Assembly: GCF_005222845.1 (NCBI RefSeq)
Contig: NZ_STFZ01000011.1
Coordinates: 89,996 to 153,995, forward strand
DNA from: Rhizobium sp. FY34
Lineage (GTDB): Bacteria; Pseudomonadota; Alphaproteobacteria; Rhizobiales; Rhizobiaceae
Direction of reading: 5' to 3'
DNA: 64,000 bases
A program made the position numbers and the translations under genes. Below are positions 47,322 through 56,237 of this stretch, piece after piece. Numbering within the stretch: the stretch's first letter is position 1; each line of letters opens with the position of its first letter. Below the pieces are notes generated by a model. The model had not been told where the DNA came from. It saw only the letters and a list, made by a program, of their open reading frames with translations, and searched no databases.

Positions 47322-49001
47322 ATGGACAATCGCCCTCTTGAAAGCCGCCGACGCTCGGCTATCGAAAACATCTATCCACTGTCACCGATGCAGGAAGGAC
47401 TGCTGTTTCACTCCATCGCCACGCCAGACGAGGGTGTCTACGTCCCGCAAATCGTCCTTCAACTGAGGGGCACCGTCGATCCGCAAATCATGCATGATTG
47501 CTGGAGCGAGATGGTGTCACGCCATGCGGTGCTGCGCACCACGTTTCACTGGGAAGAACGAGACGAGCCCTTTCAGGTGGTCCACAGTGATGCCAGCCTC
47601 GCCTGGTCGCAACTGGATTGGTCCGGCATCGAGGCGCAAGAGCAGCAAAGACGCCTCGAAACACTTCTGTCCATCAATCGTCGGCAGGCTTTCGATCTGA
47701 AAGCCGCACCGCTCATCCGCCTGCAATGGATCGATTATGGCGCGGATAATTCCCGGCTTGTGCTCCAGTATCACCATATCGTTCTCGACGGTTGGTCGGC
47801 GGGCCGCGTCATCGATGACGCATTCAGGACCTATCAGAGACGCTGTGGTTCATCACGTCCAGCACTGCCCCCACCGCGACCCTATGTGGATTATATTGCC
47901 TGGCTGAAAAGCCGACCTCACGAGGCGACGCGTGCGTTCTGGATGGACTACACGGCGAAGATCGACGGGCCATGCAGGATTGCCCGTGACGCCACCGGTG
48001 GCGAGGCCGATTTCGCCCGTCATCAACTCACCTGCGATCCCATGGTTTCCGCACAGGCGACAAAGCTGTGCAGGGACATTGGCATTACGCCCAACACCCT
48101 GCTGCAGGCAGCACTGGCCATCGTCATCGCCCGAAAGACCGGTGGCAGACATGTGGCTTTCGGCGCGACGACAGCCGGGCGCCCCCCAGAGCTACGGGGT
48201 GTGGAAAACATGGTGGGGCTGTTCATCAACACGCTGCCGGTCTGCATCGACGTTGAAAGCGGCAGTCTTTCCCCGTGGCTGCAAACAGTGCAGAAGCGCC
48301 AGTCTGCCTGTGCCGAGCATGACCATCTTCCATTGCGCGAGATACAGGCAGGGCGAGGCGATCTTTTCGACTGCCTGCTGGTCTTTGAAAACTATCCCGT
48401 GCCACGAGATATTTCGGCCAATGCGACATTCGCCTTGACCGGCGTCGAAGTTGACGAATGGACCCACTATCCCCTCACCCTGTTTGCCACCGCCAATGCC
48501 ACGAAAATCTCGGTTTCCGCGCGATACGACAGGCGGACTATGACTGAGCTGGAGATGGAGACATTTCTGAACGAGCTTTGCGCGACCATCGGCGAGATGG
48601 CAGGGGGCACTTCCATGGTTCCGCATGGATCCAGTGAGGCCCCAGGCGAAGCGAATGTGGATCAACCTGCGCTGCCTTGGGTGGCACGAACACAGCATGA
48701 ACAGACCCTATCCTCCGCCCTCTCGGCCACCGCCTGGACGGAAACGGAAGAAAGAATTGCCCGAATCTGGGCAGAGATCCTGAAAGTGGAAGCACAACGC
48801 AAAAGCGATAATTTCTTCGATCTCGGCGGCCATTCGCTTCTGGCCGCCAGAGTCGTAAACCGGGTGCGCAGAGAATTTGCAATCAATTTTCCCGTAAAAA
48901 TCCTGTTCGACCGTCCGGTCCTTGCGGCATTTGCGGCCTTCATCGACGCGCTGAAAGCAACCGCCCCACCGGTGGGCGAACACAATGCGATTGAAATATG
49001 A
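47322..49001 (+). CDS. NRPS fragment-type protein: DCL condensation domain and carrier, no adenylation domain
   Basis: Protein of 559 residues. IENIYPLSPMQEGLLFHS at the start is the classical motif of DCL condensation domains, and the core HHIVLDGWS (H151-D156) is intact. It should condense the D-residue left by the upstream epimerisation domain. After a linker, a carrier domain with LGGHSLLAARV (Ser505) follows. No adenylation domain is present, and nothing suggests a deletion scar: the linker is short and the C-terminus reads on smoothly. The carrier must be loaded in trans, or the protein joins the chain to an amine held elsewhere. Starts 4 bases after the preceding stop. Confidence 0.9.
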   Translation: MDNRPLESRRRSAIENIYPLSPMQEGLLFHSIATPDEGVYVPQIVLQLRGTVDPQIMHDCWSEMVSRHAVLRTTFHWEERDEPFQVVHSDASLAWSQLDWSGIEAQEQQRRLETLLSINRRQAFDLKAAPLIRLQWIDYGADNSRLVLQYHHIVLDGWSAGRVIDDAFRTYQRRCGSSRPALPPPRPYVDYIAWLKSRPHEATRAFWMDYTAKIDGPCRIARDATGGEADFARHQLTCDPMVSAQATKLCRDIGITPNTLLQAALAIVIARKTGGRHVAFGATTAGRPPELRGVENMVGLFINTLPVCIDVESGSLSPWLQTVQKRQSACAEHDHLPLREIQAGRGDLFDCLLVFENYPVPRDISANATFALTGVEVDEWTHYPLTLFATANATKISVSARYDRRTMTELEMETFLNELCATIGEMAGGTSMVPHGSSEAPGEANVDQPALPWVARTQHEQTLSSALSATAWTETEERIARIWAEILKVEAQRKSDNFFDLGGHSLLAARVVNRVRREFAINFPVKILFDRPVLAAFAAFIDALKATAPPVGEHNAIEI

Positions 49002-49015
49002 TACAAGGAAAATCG

Positions 49016-49750
49016 ATGACAGTTCATCCCCGGTTGATCTGCCTTCCGCCCGCTGGCGCCGGCCCGAGCCTGTTCCGGTCATGGGTTCGTTCCCAGAGCG
49101 TCTTTGACGTGACCCCGGTTGCCCTGCCAGGTCGCGAAGCGCATTTCACCAAGCCTCTGCCGCGCGACATACAGAGCCTTGCCGACCACGTGGGAAGCGA
49201 AATCTGTGGCCTGCTTCACGCTCCCTATGCCCTGTTCGGCTATTCCATGGGCGCTGTACTGGCCTATGAACTGATCCGCCATCTTTCCATCCGGGGCCTG
49301 CAACTGCCGGAAGCACTCTACATTCTGGGCTCGAACGCGCCCGACCGTGTTCTTGAAGGGCGTGAACCTATTCACAGTATGACGAGCGAAGCTTTCCATC
49401 AATCATTGGTCGACATAGGTGGCACGCCGGACGAGTTATTGCGCGACAGGGAGGCCATGGCTCTGTTCGAGCCGGTTCTGCGCAACGATTTTCGCATTTG
49501 CGAGACCTATGAATTTTCGCCCTTGCCTCTTCCTGTCAGGTTTCCGGTGCATGTCTTCGTCGCGGAAGGCGACCATCTCGTCAGTTGGAAGGCAGCAAGC
49601 GCCTGGGAAAGATGTATCGGCCAACAAATAACGATGCACCGGATAGAGGGACCGCACATGCTGTCGCCGCAGGCCTTCGCACATTTCATTGGCAAGCTGG
49701 AACAGTTGTGGCAAACCGATGCAGCGCAACTATCCACTAGAACCGCCTGA
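49016..49750 (+). CDS. Type II thioesterase
   Basis: Stand-alone alpha/beta-hydrolase of 244 residues that clears misprimed or stalled acyl groups from carrier domains. Motifs: CLPPAGAG near residue 9, nucleophile S77 in GYSMGA, the acid in EGDHLVS and the His in GPHMLSP. The start at 49016 has AAGGAA at 6 bases. An in-frame ATG at 48998 overlaps the previous stop (ATGA) and is an alternative. Because the final NRPS has a reductase, this enzyme is not needed for release, which supports the editing role. Confidence 0.9.
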   Translation: MTVHPRLICLPPAGAGPSLFRSWVRSQSVFDVTPVALPGREAHFTKPLPRDIQSLADHVGSEICGLLHAPYALFGYSMGAVLAYELIRHLSIRGLQLPEALYILGSNAPDRVLEGREPIHSMTSEAFHQSLVDIGGTPDELLRDREAMALFEPVLRNDFRICETYEFSPLPLPVRFPVHVFVAEGDHLVSWKAASAWERCIGQQITMHRIEGPHMLSPQAFAHFIGKLEQLWQTDAAQLSTRTA

Positions 49751-49777
49751 CCCTGATTTGTAATGCAAGCCTGACGA

Positions 49778-50674
49778 ATGCGACGGATAATGAGACATCA
49801 TGAGATTGCCGGCGTCTCGGCCGCCGACGCTATTCTAGCGGAAGCCGCTATGCTCCAGCAGTCCATGTGGCCTGAAGTGCCCTGCAGCACAGGTCCAATG
49901 CTTCCTGACTGGATAACGTCTGCCGAGTTGTTCTCCAGCCCCACGGAACTCCAAGAGTTCCTCGACTATGAAGGAACCTTCGATCCCAGCGTGGACCTTA
50001 AAAGTCGCGCTGCATTCCTGATGAGCGACTACTGCTATATTTTCTTCATGGCCACCGTGCCCCTGCTGGTTGGCAGGGGTATCGTGCCGGATCTGTCGCC
50101 GGAGAATGTCTCATTGCAGTTCTACACCCATCATGGCGAGCATGACGGAGAACCGATGACAGTACGGCGGGCCCGTTTCAGGCTGCTGTCCGCACAAATA
50201 TTTGCAGATCGGGATGCAGGGCCACTTTCGACGATGACAGACCTCGCGGGCCTTCGCGAGAGGTTCCGTATGCAGGTCGAGCAACATTTCCATCCGCTGG
50301 TGGACGCAATGGCAAAGATGACCGGTTTCTCGAAGAATGCGCAATGGCGGCTTGTTGGCGATGCGATAGCCGGCCGCTTTCTCGATGTGGGAAGACGGTT
50401 CGATTGTCTCACCGATGCGATGGCCTCGGCAATGGCGATCGTCAAGGTATCGGGATCGCCGCTGAATAACCGCCAACTGGGTTATTTTGACCTTACCCTG
50501 CATCACAGCGCATTGAAGGAGCCCTTCACCTACACATTCCGCGCGCGAGGCGGGTGCTGCAGGTATTATACCGTCAAGGGAGCGGAAAAGTGCTCGACCT
50601 GCGTGCTGAAGTCGAAAGCTGAGCGCGACGCCTGTCTGCTGCAGGAAATGCGCGCCCATTTCCGCCTCTTATAG
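49778..50674 (+). CDS. FhuF-like ferric siderophore reductase with C-terminal [2Fe-2S] site
   Basis: Cytoplasmic protein of 298 residues. The C-terminal motif C260-C261-x10-C272-x2-C275 is the unusual [2Fe-2S] ligand pattern of FhuF. The remaining sequence is only loosely FhuF-like. Such proteins reduce the ferric siderophore after uptake and thereby release iron. It closes the biosynthetic operon and precedes the receptor and transporter genes. An alternative ATG lies at 49790. No strong ribosome binding site is seen. Confidence 0.85.
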   Translation: MRRIMRHHEIAGVSAADAILAEAAMLQQSMWPEVPCSTGPMLPDWITSAELFSSPTELQEFLDYEGTFDPSVDLKSRAAFLMSDYCYIFFMATVPLLVGRGIVPDLSPENVSLQFYTHHGEHDGEPMTVRRARFRLLSAQIFADRDAGPLSTMTDLAGLRERFRMQVEQHFHPLVDAMAKMTGFSKNAQWRLVGDAIAGRFLDVGRRFDCLTDAMASAMAIVKVSGSPLNNRQLGYFDLTLHHSALKEPFTYTFRARGGCCRYYTVKGAEKCSTCVLKSKAERDACLLQEMRAHFRLL

Positions 50675-50706
50675 AAATCTAATTTCCTCCAAAAATTATT
50701 TTATCT

Positions 50707-50722
50707 TGAGAGTCCCATCTCA
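50707..50722. promoter_or_regulatory. Short inverted repeat upstream of the TonB receptor gene
   Basis: TGAGA-GTCCCA-TCTCA, perfect 5-base arms with 6-base spacer, in the gap before the receptor gene. It resembles the TGA-N9-TCA iron operator but has TGA-N10-TCA spacing. It may be an operator or a small hairpin. A FecI-type promoter was not recognised. Confidence 0.25.
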
Positions 50723-50737
50723 CAGCCTCTGATCGTC

Positions 50738-53242
50738 TTGACCATGAATGGGGTGGTTATGTGCCGCCTTTTGTCCAGATCGCGTATCGGAGCGGGGGCT
50801 TCAATGGAATGCAACGGAATTAATAGTGGGACAGCTCGAACCGGACTGTCCGGATGGATAGCGGTGCTGCTTGCGACATCAGTATCTACTCTGGCCTTGC
50901 ACGTGCCGGCCGCAGCGCAGGGCGCCAGTCAGATCACCAGTTCGCCGCGCCAGGTTTCAGTTGCAGCAGGGCCGCTGACCGCAGCACTCAATCAGCTTGC
51001 CGGGCAAACCGGATTGCAGATCCTCTTTGACGGCGCGGTTGCCAATGGCAAGATCTCTCGCGGCGCCAACGGCACTATGACGCCTTCCCAGGCGCTTGAC
51101 GCCGTGCTTTCCGGCACCGGTGTCCAGTCGCGTTTCGCCGGTCAGAGCCAGATCGTGCTGAGTATGGCGGAAACCTCCAGCAATGGCGCAGAAGTCGATG
51201 CCAATGGCGCAATCTTGCTGGATCGGATCACCATCTACGGCGCGCGCAATGCAACGACACTTGCCAGCACATCCGCAAGTGTTGGTATCGCTACCGCAAA
51301 GCAGATCAACGACAGCCAGCTCAGCAGTTTTCGCGACAGCTTCAGACGTATGGCAAACGTCATGGACGCCGACTGGGTGGATGCAGGCTTTGTTATTCGC
51401 GGCGTCAACTCTGAAGGACTTGTTCCCGGTGGCGCTCCGCTTGCAACCCTGTATGTCGATGGCGTTCAGCAGACCGTGCGCGGTGCGCGACGCGGCCCAC
51501 GGGGCGTGTTCGACGTCGAGCAGGTCGAAGTCTATCGCGGTCCGCAATCGACCTTGTCAGGCCGCGCTGCCATGGCGGGTGCCATCTACGTAAAAACCAA
51601 GGATCCAGTCTTCGAGAAGGAAGCCGAGGTATCGGCGACGATTGGAACTGGAAATCTTTACGGCACGGCATTCATGGTCAACACACCGCTGGTGGATGAC
51701 CAAATCGCTGTCCGTATTGCCGGTGAAATCCAGCGAAGCAAGAACGACATCAAATATCCGACTTTCACCGGCTACGACCGCTATAATGAGTTTACACACG
51801 ACCTCTACTACCAGATGCGCGGCAAGGTTCTCTTCGAACCGGCAGAAATGCCGGAACTACGGGCGCTGCTAAGCTATTCCTTCTCGCATGACGATCCCTA
51901 TATCCGGGACATCGGCGGCCCGGCAGGTTCCATGGGCTTCAGCTTTGATGACAAGCGCGGTGACTACCAGATCCCGGCCTATATAGAATACCGGCCAACC
52001 GAGGTGCACAATGTTGGGCTGGACGTAACATATGACCTTTCCGACGAGTTGAAGCTGACCTCACTTTCAGCCTTCAGCTACTCTGACACGGACCGTTTCT
52101 CGCCCAATTACGGGACTGCCGGCGAAATCAACACCTACCATGGATATTACAAGGAGTGGATCGCGTCCCAGGAGTTGCGCCTGAATTATGAGGGCGACAA
52201 ATGGGACTGGGTTGCCGGTGTCTATTTTGCCTATGAAGACGAGAAGAACTTCTACGATCGCACTATTCCGCTGACCGCCACGATCAATCGCAACCAGGTG
52301 CAGAATAATACGCAGAAATCGTTCAATGCTGCCCTGTTCGGGGAAGCGACATACGAATTCGTCCCAACGTGGAAGGTCACCCTTGGCGGACGCCTCGACT
52401 ACACGGACCAGGATATAACTCAGCACCTCGTGCGCACCCAACCGCTCGGCGGCACGACGACCGTCCTGACGGACTACGGTGCATCGTTCGACGAGGTCAA
52501 TTTCGTACCGAAGATTGGCCTTTCGAAGGAACTGACGGACACCCAGACTGTCGGCGTTACCTATACCCAAGGCTTCCGGACGGGTGGTGCCAGCTATGAT
52601 TCGTTCAATCGCACCGCCTATTCCTACGACCCCGAAAAAGCCTCGACCTATGAGATTTTCTACAAAGGAACATTCCTCGACGACCGCCTGACACTGAATT
52701 CCAACGTCTTCTACACAAAGTATTCGGACCAGCAGGTCCAGATGCAGCTTGATCCGTTGGATTCGACAACCCGCCGCATCATCAATGCCGCCTCATCGGA
52801 AGCGTGGGGTTTTGAGTTCGAGCCGTCGTTGAAAGTCACGGACAACCTCGAGACTTTCGCATCCCTCGGCTATGTCCACACCGAGTTCAAGGACTTCAAC
52901 GACCTGACCTACGGCAATCTGTCCGGCTTGCCCTTCCCCGAAGCACCCGAATGGTCTCTGGGCCTTGGCGCTCGCTACACGTTCGACAATGGGGTCTATG
53001 TCGGTGCCGATGCGAAATACACCTCAAGCTATCTGGCGCGCCTGGGCAGCCTGCCTCATGACTATATGGACGCCCGATGGATCGTGAACATGCAGGCCGG
53101 CTACAAGACCGAACGGTGGGAACTAAACGTCTTCGCCCAGAACCTCCTCGACGAGAAATATTTTGTCTACAACGACAATGATATCGCAGCAACGCTCGGC
53201 GAACGGCGCAGCGTTGGCCTGAACCTCAAGGTCAAATTCTGA
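50738..53242 (+). CDS. TonB-dependent siderophore receptor with N-terminal signalling (STN) domain
   Basis: Outer-membrane receptor of about 834 residues for the ferric siderophore. A hydrophobic segment LSGWIAVLLATSVSTLALHV ending at AAAQ is the signal peptide. Residues about 72-140 form the STN domain (VSVAAGPLTAALNQLAGQTG, ILFDGAVANG) that contacts a FecR-type anti-sigma factor. The plug follows (LDRITIYGARN, VDVEQVEVYRGPQSTLSGR-like segment), then a beta-barrel ending in NLKVKF with the terminal Phe typical of outer-membrane proteins. Start uncertain: TTG 50738, ATG 50744, ATG 50759 or ATG 50804 (with GGGGG upstream). FecI and FecR genes lie downstream, so it probably triggers its own transcription when loaded. 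Confidence 0.92.
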   Translation: MTMNGVVMCRLLSRSRIGAGASMECNGINSGTARTGLSGWIAVLLATSVSTLALHVPAAAQGASQITSSPRQVSVAAGPLTAALNQLAGQTGLQILFDGAVANGKISRGANGTMTPSQALDAVLSGTGVQSRFAGQSQIVLSMAETSSNGAEVDANGAILLDRITIYGARNATTLASTSASVGIATAKQINDSQLSSFRDSFRRMANVMDADWVDAGFVIRGVNSEGLVPGGAPLATLYVDGVQQTVRGARRGPRGVFDVEQVEVYRGPQSTLSGRAAMAGAIYVKTKDPVFEKEAEVSATIGTGNLYGTAFMVNTPLVDDQIAVRIAGEIQRSKNDIKYPTFTGYDRYNEFTHDLYYQMRGKVLFEPAEMPELRALLSYSFSHDDPYIRDIGGPAGSMGFSFDDKRGDYQIPAYIEYRPTEVHNVGLDVTYDLSDELKLTSLSAFSYSDTDRFSPNYGTAGEINTYHGYYKEWIASQELRLNYEGDKWDWVAGVYFAYEDEKNFYDRTIPLTATINRNQVQNNTQKSFNAALFGEATYEFVPTWKVTLGGRLDYTDQDITQHLVRTQPLGGTTTVLTDYGASFDEVNFVPKIGLSKELTDTQTVGVTYTQGFRTGGASYDSFNRTAYSYDPEKASTYEIFYKGTFLDDRLTLNSNVFYTKYSDQQVQMQLDPLDSTTRRIINAASSEAWGFEFEPSLKVTDNLETFASLGYVHTEFKDFNDLTYGNLSGLPFPEAPEWSLGLGARYTFDNGVYVGADAKYTSSYLARLGSLPHDYMDARWIVNMQAGYKTERWELNVFAQNLLDEKYFVYNDNDIAATLGERRSVGLNLKVKF

Positions 53243-53249
53243 TCCTTGT

Positions 53250-53275
53250 CCTGCGCGGTTTCCATGCCGCGCAGG
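53250..53275 (+). terminator. Hairpin between receptor and transporter genes
   Basis: CCTGCGCGG, 8-base loop, CCGCGCAGG: a perfect 9-bp GC-rich stem followed by TTTACATTT. It lies 8 bases after the receptor stop codon. The U-run is short, so it probably acts as partial terminator or mRNA stabiliser, giving more receptor than transporter. Confidence 0.5.
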
Positions 53276-53296
53276 TTTACATTTCTGGAGTAGAGA

Positions 53297-54217
53297 ATGA
53301 TCCTGCGATCGTTTGCCATCTTGCTGATCTGGCTTCTTGCCACCGGCGCTTCGGCGCAATGTCCTGGCCGGTCAGTCACGTCCGGAATTCATGAGGCCCC
53401 CCTCTGTGTTCCGGAAGTACCACGCAGGATCGTCGCACTAGATCCCTTTTACAATCTGGGAATGGCGCTTGAATTGGGCTTGCCACTGGTCGGCGCACCG
53501 CTTCTGACCGTGCAGGACCGCGATCTGAAGAAAAAGGCCGAGGAGGCATCCGTTTCCGATATAGGCGATGCGCGTCAGCCGAGTCTGGAACGGATCGTGG
53601 CCCTCAAACCCGACCTCATTATCGGCGATGCAACGCTGCACGGACAATCCTATGCGAACTTCGCAAAGATCGCGCCGACGGCACTGATCGACGCAAAGGA
53701 CTGGAAGCAACATTTCAGCACATTGGCACTGATTACCGGTAAAAGCGACGAAGCGACACGCATGCTGGCGGACTACGAAAAACGCGTTTCCTCCATCAGA
53801 AGCAAAGCCTTGTCCCGCACCATGTCAGTTCTGCGGGTCACGCCGAGCGGTTTTCATGTCTATCTCGAAGGCCCTGCCGCCTATGCGCCCTATGCAGTTC
53901 TGCGCGATGCTGGCGTCAAGCGCAGCGCTTACGAAACAACGCAGGACAATACAGTCTTCAAGCGGCCCGAATGGGAAGATCTCGCCCTCCTCGACGGCGA
54001 AATCCTCCTCTACGTCGTTGCCGCCGGATATGACGCGAACCAGGACGACGCGCTTGCCGCGCGAACGACCAGCAATCCGTTCTGGCAAATGCTGCCGGCG
54101 GTCGCGTCTGGAAACGCCCATCGCGTCACGCGCGAAACATGGATGGGCTTCAACGGCATCGGCTCTGCAAACAGGGTTCTCGATGATATCGAGCAATATC
54201 TGTCGGGCAGACCGTGA
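53297..54217 (+). CDS. Fe-siderophore ABC transporter periplasmic binding protein
   Basis: Protein of 306 residues with a Sec signal peptide (hydrophobic to GASAQ). The class III periplasmic-binding fold is supported by VPRRIVALDPFYNLGMALELG, the helix-leading segment PSLERIVALKPDLIIGD and C-terminal GNAHRVTRETWMGFNG. GGAG is 7 bases before the ATG. It is the first of four overlapping transporter genes and should carry the siderophore from receptor to inner membrane. Confidence 0.9.
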   Translation: MILRSFAILLIWLLATGASAQCPGRSVTSGIHEAPLCVPEVPRRIVALDPFYNLGMALELGLPLVGAPLLTVQDRDLKKKAEEASVSDIGDARQPSLERIVALKPDLIIGDATLHGQSYANFAKIAPTALIDAKDWKQHFSTLALITGKSDEATRMLADYEKRVSSIRSKALSRTMSVLRVTPSGFHVYLEGPAAYAPYAVLRDAGVKRSAYETTQDNTVFKRPEWEDLALLDGEILLYVVAAGYDANQDDALAARTTSNPFWQMLPAVASGNAHRVTRETWMGFNGIGSANRVLDDIEQYLSGRP

Positions 54218-55266
54218 CATCGTTTCGCAGACCGCCAGCAACAGAAGGACAGTTCCATTCCCGCCGGGCAGAGTTTTCCCGTGCGGCCCTGCTTGTTCTC
54301 GCAATCGCCGGACTGCTGGTTTCTGCAATCCTCGCCATAATGGCCGGGCAAAATCCCATATCGCCGTCGACGGTGCTCTCTGCAATCTTCCAGTTTGACG
54401 GCTCCCGCGATCATCTCGTCGTGACACTGTTGCGCCTGCCACGTATTGCCGCTGCGATGATCGCGGGAGCCGGGCTCGCCGTTTCAGGCGCAATCATGCA
54501 GGCGGTGACAAGAAACCCTCTGGCGTCGCCGGGTCTTCTGGGCATCAATGCCGGTGCAGCTTTCGCAGTCGTCGCCAGCCTGACGCTCTTTGGTGCATCG
54601 GTCGGCAATGCGCAGGTCTGGTATGCATTCGCCGGCGCGGCGCTGGCAGCAACCTGCGTTTTCTTCATCGGGTCGGTCGGCCGCATCGGCGCGACCCCGC
54701 TGGTGATGGTACTGGCCGGCGCGGTGGTTGCGACATTTCTTACATCACTCACCACGGCCATTCTGATCTTCGACCAGACAACGCTCGATGCGGTGCGCTT
54801 GTGGACCGTCGGTTCCTTGAGCGGCCGGACGATGGAACAGGTCTTGGCTGTTGCGCCGTATACGCTCGCAGGATTGGCGGGATCACTGATGCTAGCCCGT
54901 CATCTGACGACACTCAGCCTCGGGACCGATGTCGCAACGGCGCTCGGCCAGAACGCGGCCTTTTGGCGCGGACTATCAGTCGTGATCGTCATTCTCCTGT
55001 CCGGCAGCGCCGTCGCACTTGTCGGGCCTGTCGGCTTCGTCGGACTTGTCGTGCCGCACATCATTCGCCTCACCATCAGCGTTGATTACCGCTGGATCAT
55101 TCCCTTCAGTGCCGTCATCGGCGCGTTCATGGTGGTCGTCGCCGATCTCGCCGGACGGATCATCCTCGCCAACCAGAGTTTCCCTGTTGGCGTCACGATG
55201 GCGCTGATTGGAGCACCATTTTTCCTCTGGTTGGCGCGTTATCGCACGGGAGCAGACAAGTCGTGA
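54214..55266 (+). CDS. Fe-siderophore ABC transporter permease (FecCD family), first
   Basis: Inner-membrane permease of 350 residues. FecCD-family motifs: LRLPRIAAAMIAGAGLAVSG, TRNPLASPGLLGINAGAAF and the ATPase-contact region GPVGFVGLVVPHIIRL. Its ATG/GTG-type start overlaps the binding-protein stop by 4 bases. It should form a heterodimer with the following permease. Confidence 0.92.
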   Translation: MTSFRRPPATEGQFHSRRAEFSRAALLVLAIAGLLVSAILAIMAGQNPISPSTVLSAIFQFDGSRDHLVVTLLRLPRIAAAMIAGAGLAVSGAIMQAVTRNPLASPGLLGINAGAAFAVVASLTLFGASVGNAQVWYAFAGAALAATCVFFIGSVGRIGATPLVMVLAGAVVATFLTSLTTAILIFDQTTLDAVRLWTVGSLSGRTMEQVLAVAPYTLAGLAGSLMLARHLTTLSLGTDVATALGQNAAFWRGLSVVIVILLSGSAVALVGPVGFVGLVVPHIIRLTISVDYRWIIPFSAVIGAFMVVVADLAGRIILANQSFPVGVTMALIGAPFFLWLARYRTGADKS

Positions 55267-56237
55267 CACGAGCGATACCTGTTCTGATCATTTTCAACCT
55301 TATGGCCGTCATTGCCGCAATGATGTGGGGTGATCAGTCGATTGCCTGGAGTGACCTTGCCAATGCGGTCATCGGCAAGGCGTCACCCGAACTGCAGATG
55401 ATCGTCATCGAATTCCGGCTGTCGAGAGCTATTCTGGCTCTGCTTGCGGGCGCAGGCCTCGCGGTTGCGGGTACGATTTCGCAAACCGTCATGCGCAATC
55501 CCTTGGCGGAGCCTGGCGTTCTGGGTATCAATGCCGGCGCAGCACTTGTCGCAAGCGTGGTGATCATCGCATTTTCTGGAGTTTCACCAGCCGTTCTGCC
55601 TTGGGCGGGCTTTGCAGGGGCCGTCGCAATGGCGGCAGCCGTCTATGCTCTGTCCTGGAAACGGGGAACCTCCTCCATTCGAATCATCCTTGTCGGCATC
55701 GGTTTGAGCGCATTCGCTGGTGCCGGAACCAGCTTTCTGACCGCTTTTGGCAATGTCGTGGACGTTCAGCGCGCAATGATCTGGCTTTCGGGCAGCGTCT
55801 ATGGCGCCGACTGGAGCAAGGTCCACGGTCTCCTCATCTGGCTCGCCGCCCCGTTAGCCTTGAGTTGGTTCTGTAGCCGGCAACTGGACCTCATCCGTTT
55901 CGGCGACGATGTGGCAGCGGGCCTTGGACAGAACGTCAATATGATGCGGGCATTTCTGATACTGCTCTGCACATTGATATCTGGAGCAACCGTTGCCACG
56001 GTGGGACTGGTGGGCTTTGTCGGGTTGATCGCTCCGCATATCGCAAGCCGGATCGCAGGGCCTAGCCATAGGGCCCTCATTCCCGTCGCCGGGCTGACAG
56101 GCAGTCTTTTGTTGTTGATCGCCGATATTGTCGGCCGCACGGTCATCGCCCCGGCGCAACTGCCGGCCGGTATCGTCACAGCCCTGCTCGGCGCACCTTT
56201 TTTTGCCTATCTTCTGAAGGGCCGTAGACATGTCTGA
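55263..56237 (+). CDS. Fe-siderophore ABC transporter permease (FecCD family), second
   Basis: Inner-membrane permease of 324 residues, paralogous to the preceding one: FRLSRAILALLAGAGLAVAG, MRNPLAEPGVLGINAGAALV and GLVGFVGLIAPHIASRI. The start (GTG) overlaps the previous stop, and its end overlaps the ATPase gene by 8 bases. Together with the first permease it forms the translocation channel. Confidence 0.92.
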   Translation: MTRAIPVLIIFNLMAVIAAMMWGDQSIAWSDLANAVIGKASPELQMIVIEFRLSRAILALLAGAGLAVAGTISQTVMRNPLAEPGVLGINAGAALVASVVIIAFSGVSPAVLPWAGFAGAVAMAAAVYALSWKRGTSSIRIILVGIGLSAFAGAGTSFLTAFGNVVDVQRAMIWLSGSVYGADWSKVHGLLIWLAAPLALSWFCSRQLDLIRFGDDVAAGLGQNVNMMRAFLILLCTLISGATVATVGLVGFVGLIAPHIASRIAGPSHRALIPVAGLTGSLLLLIADIVGRTVIAPAQLPAGIVTALLGAPFFAYLLKGRRHV

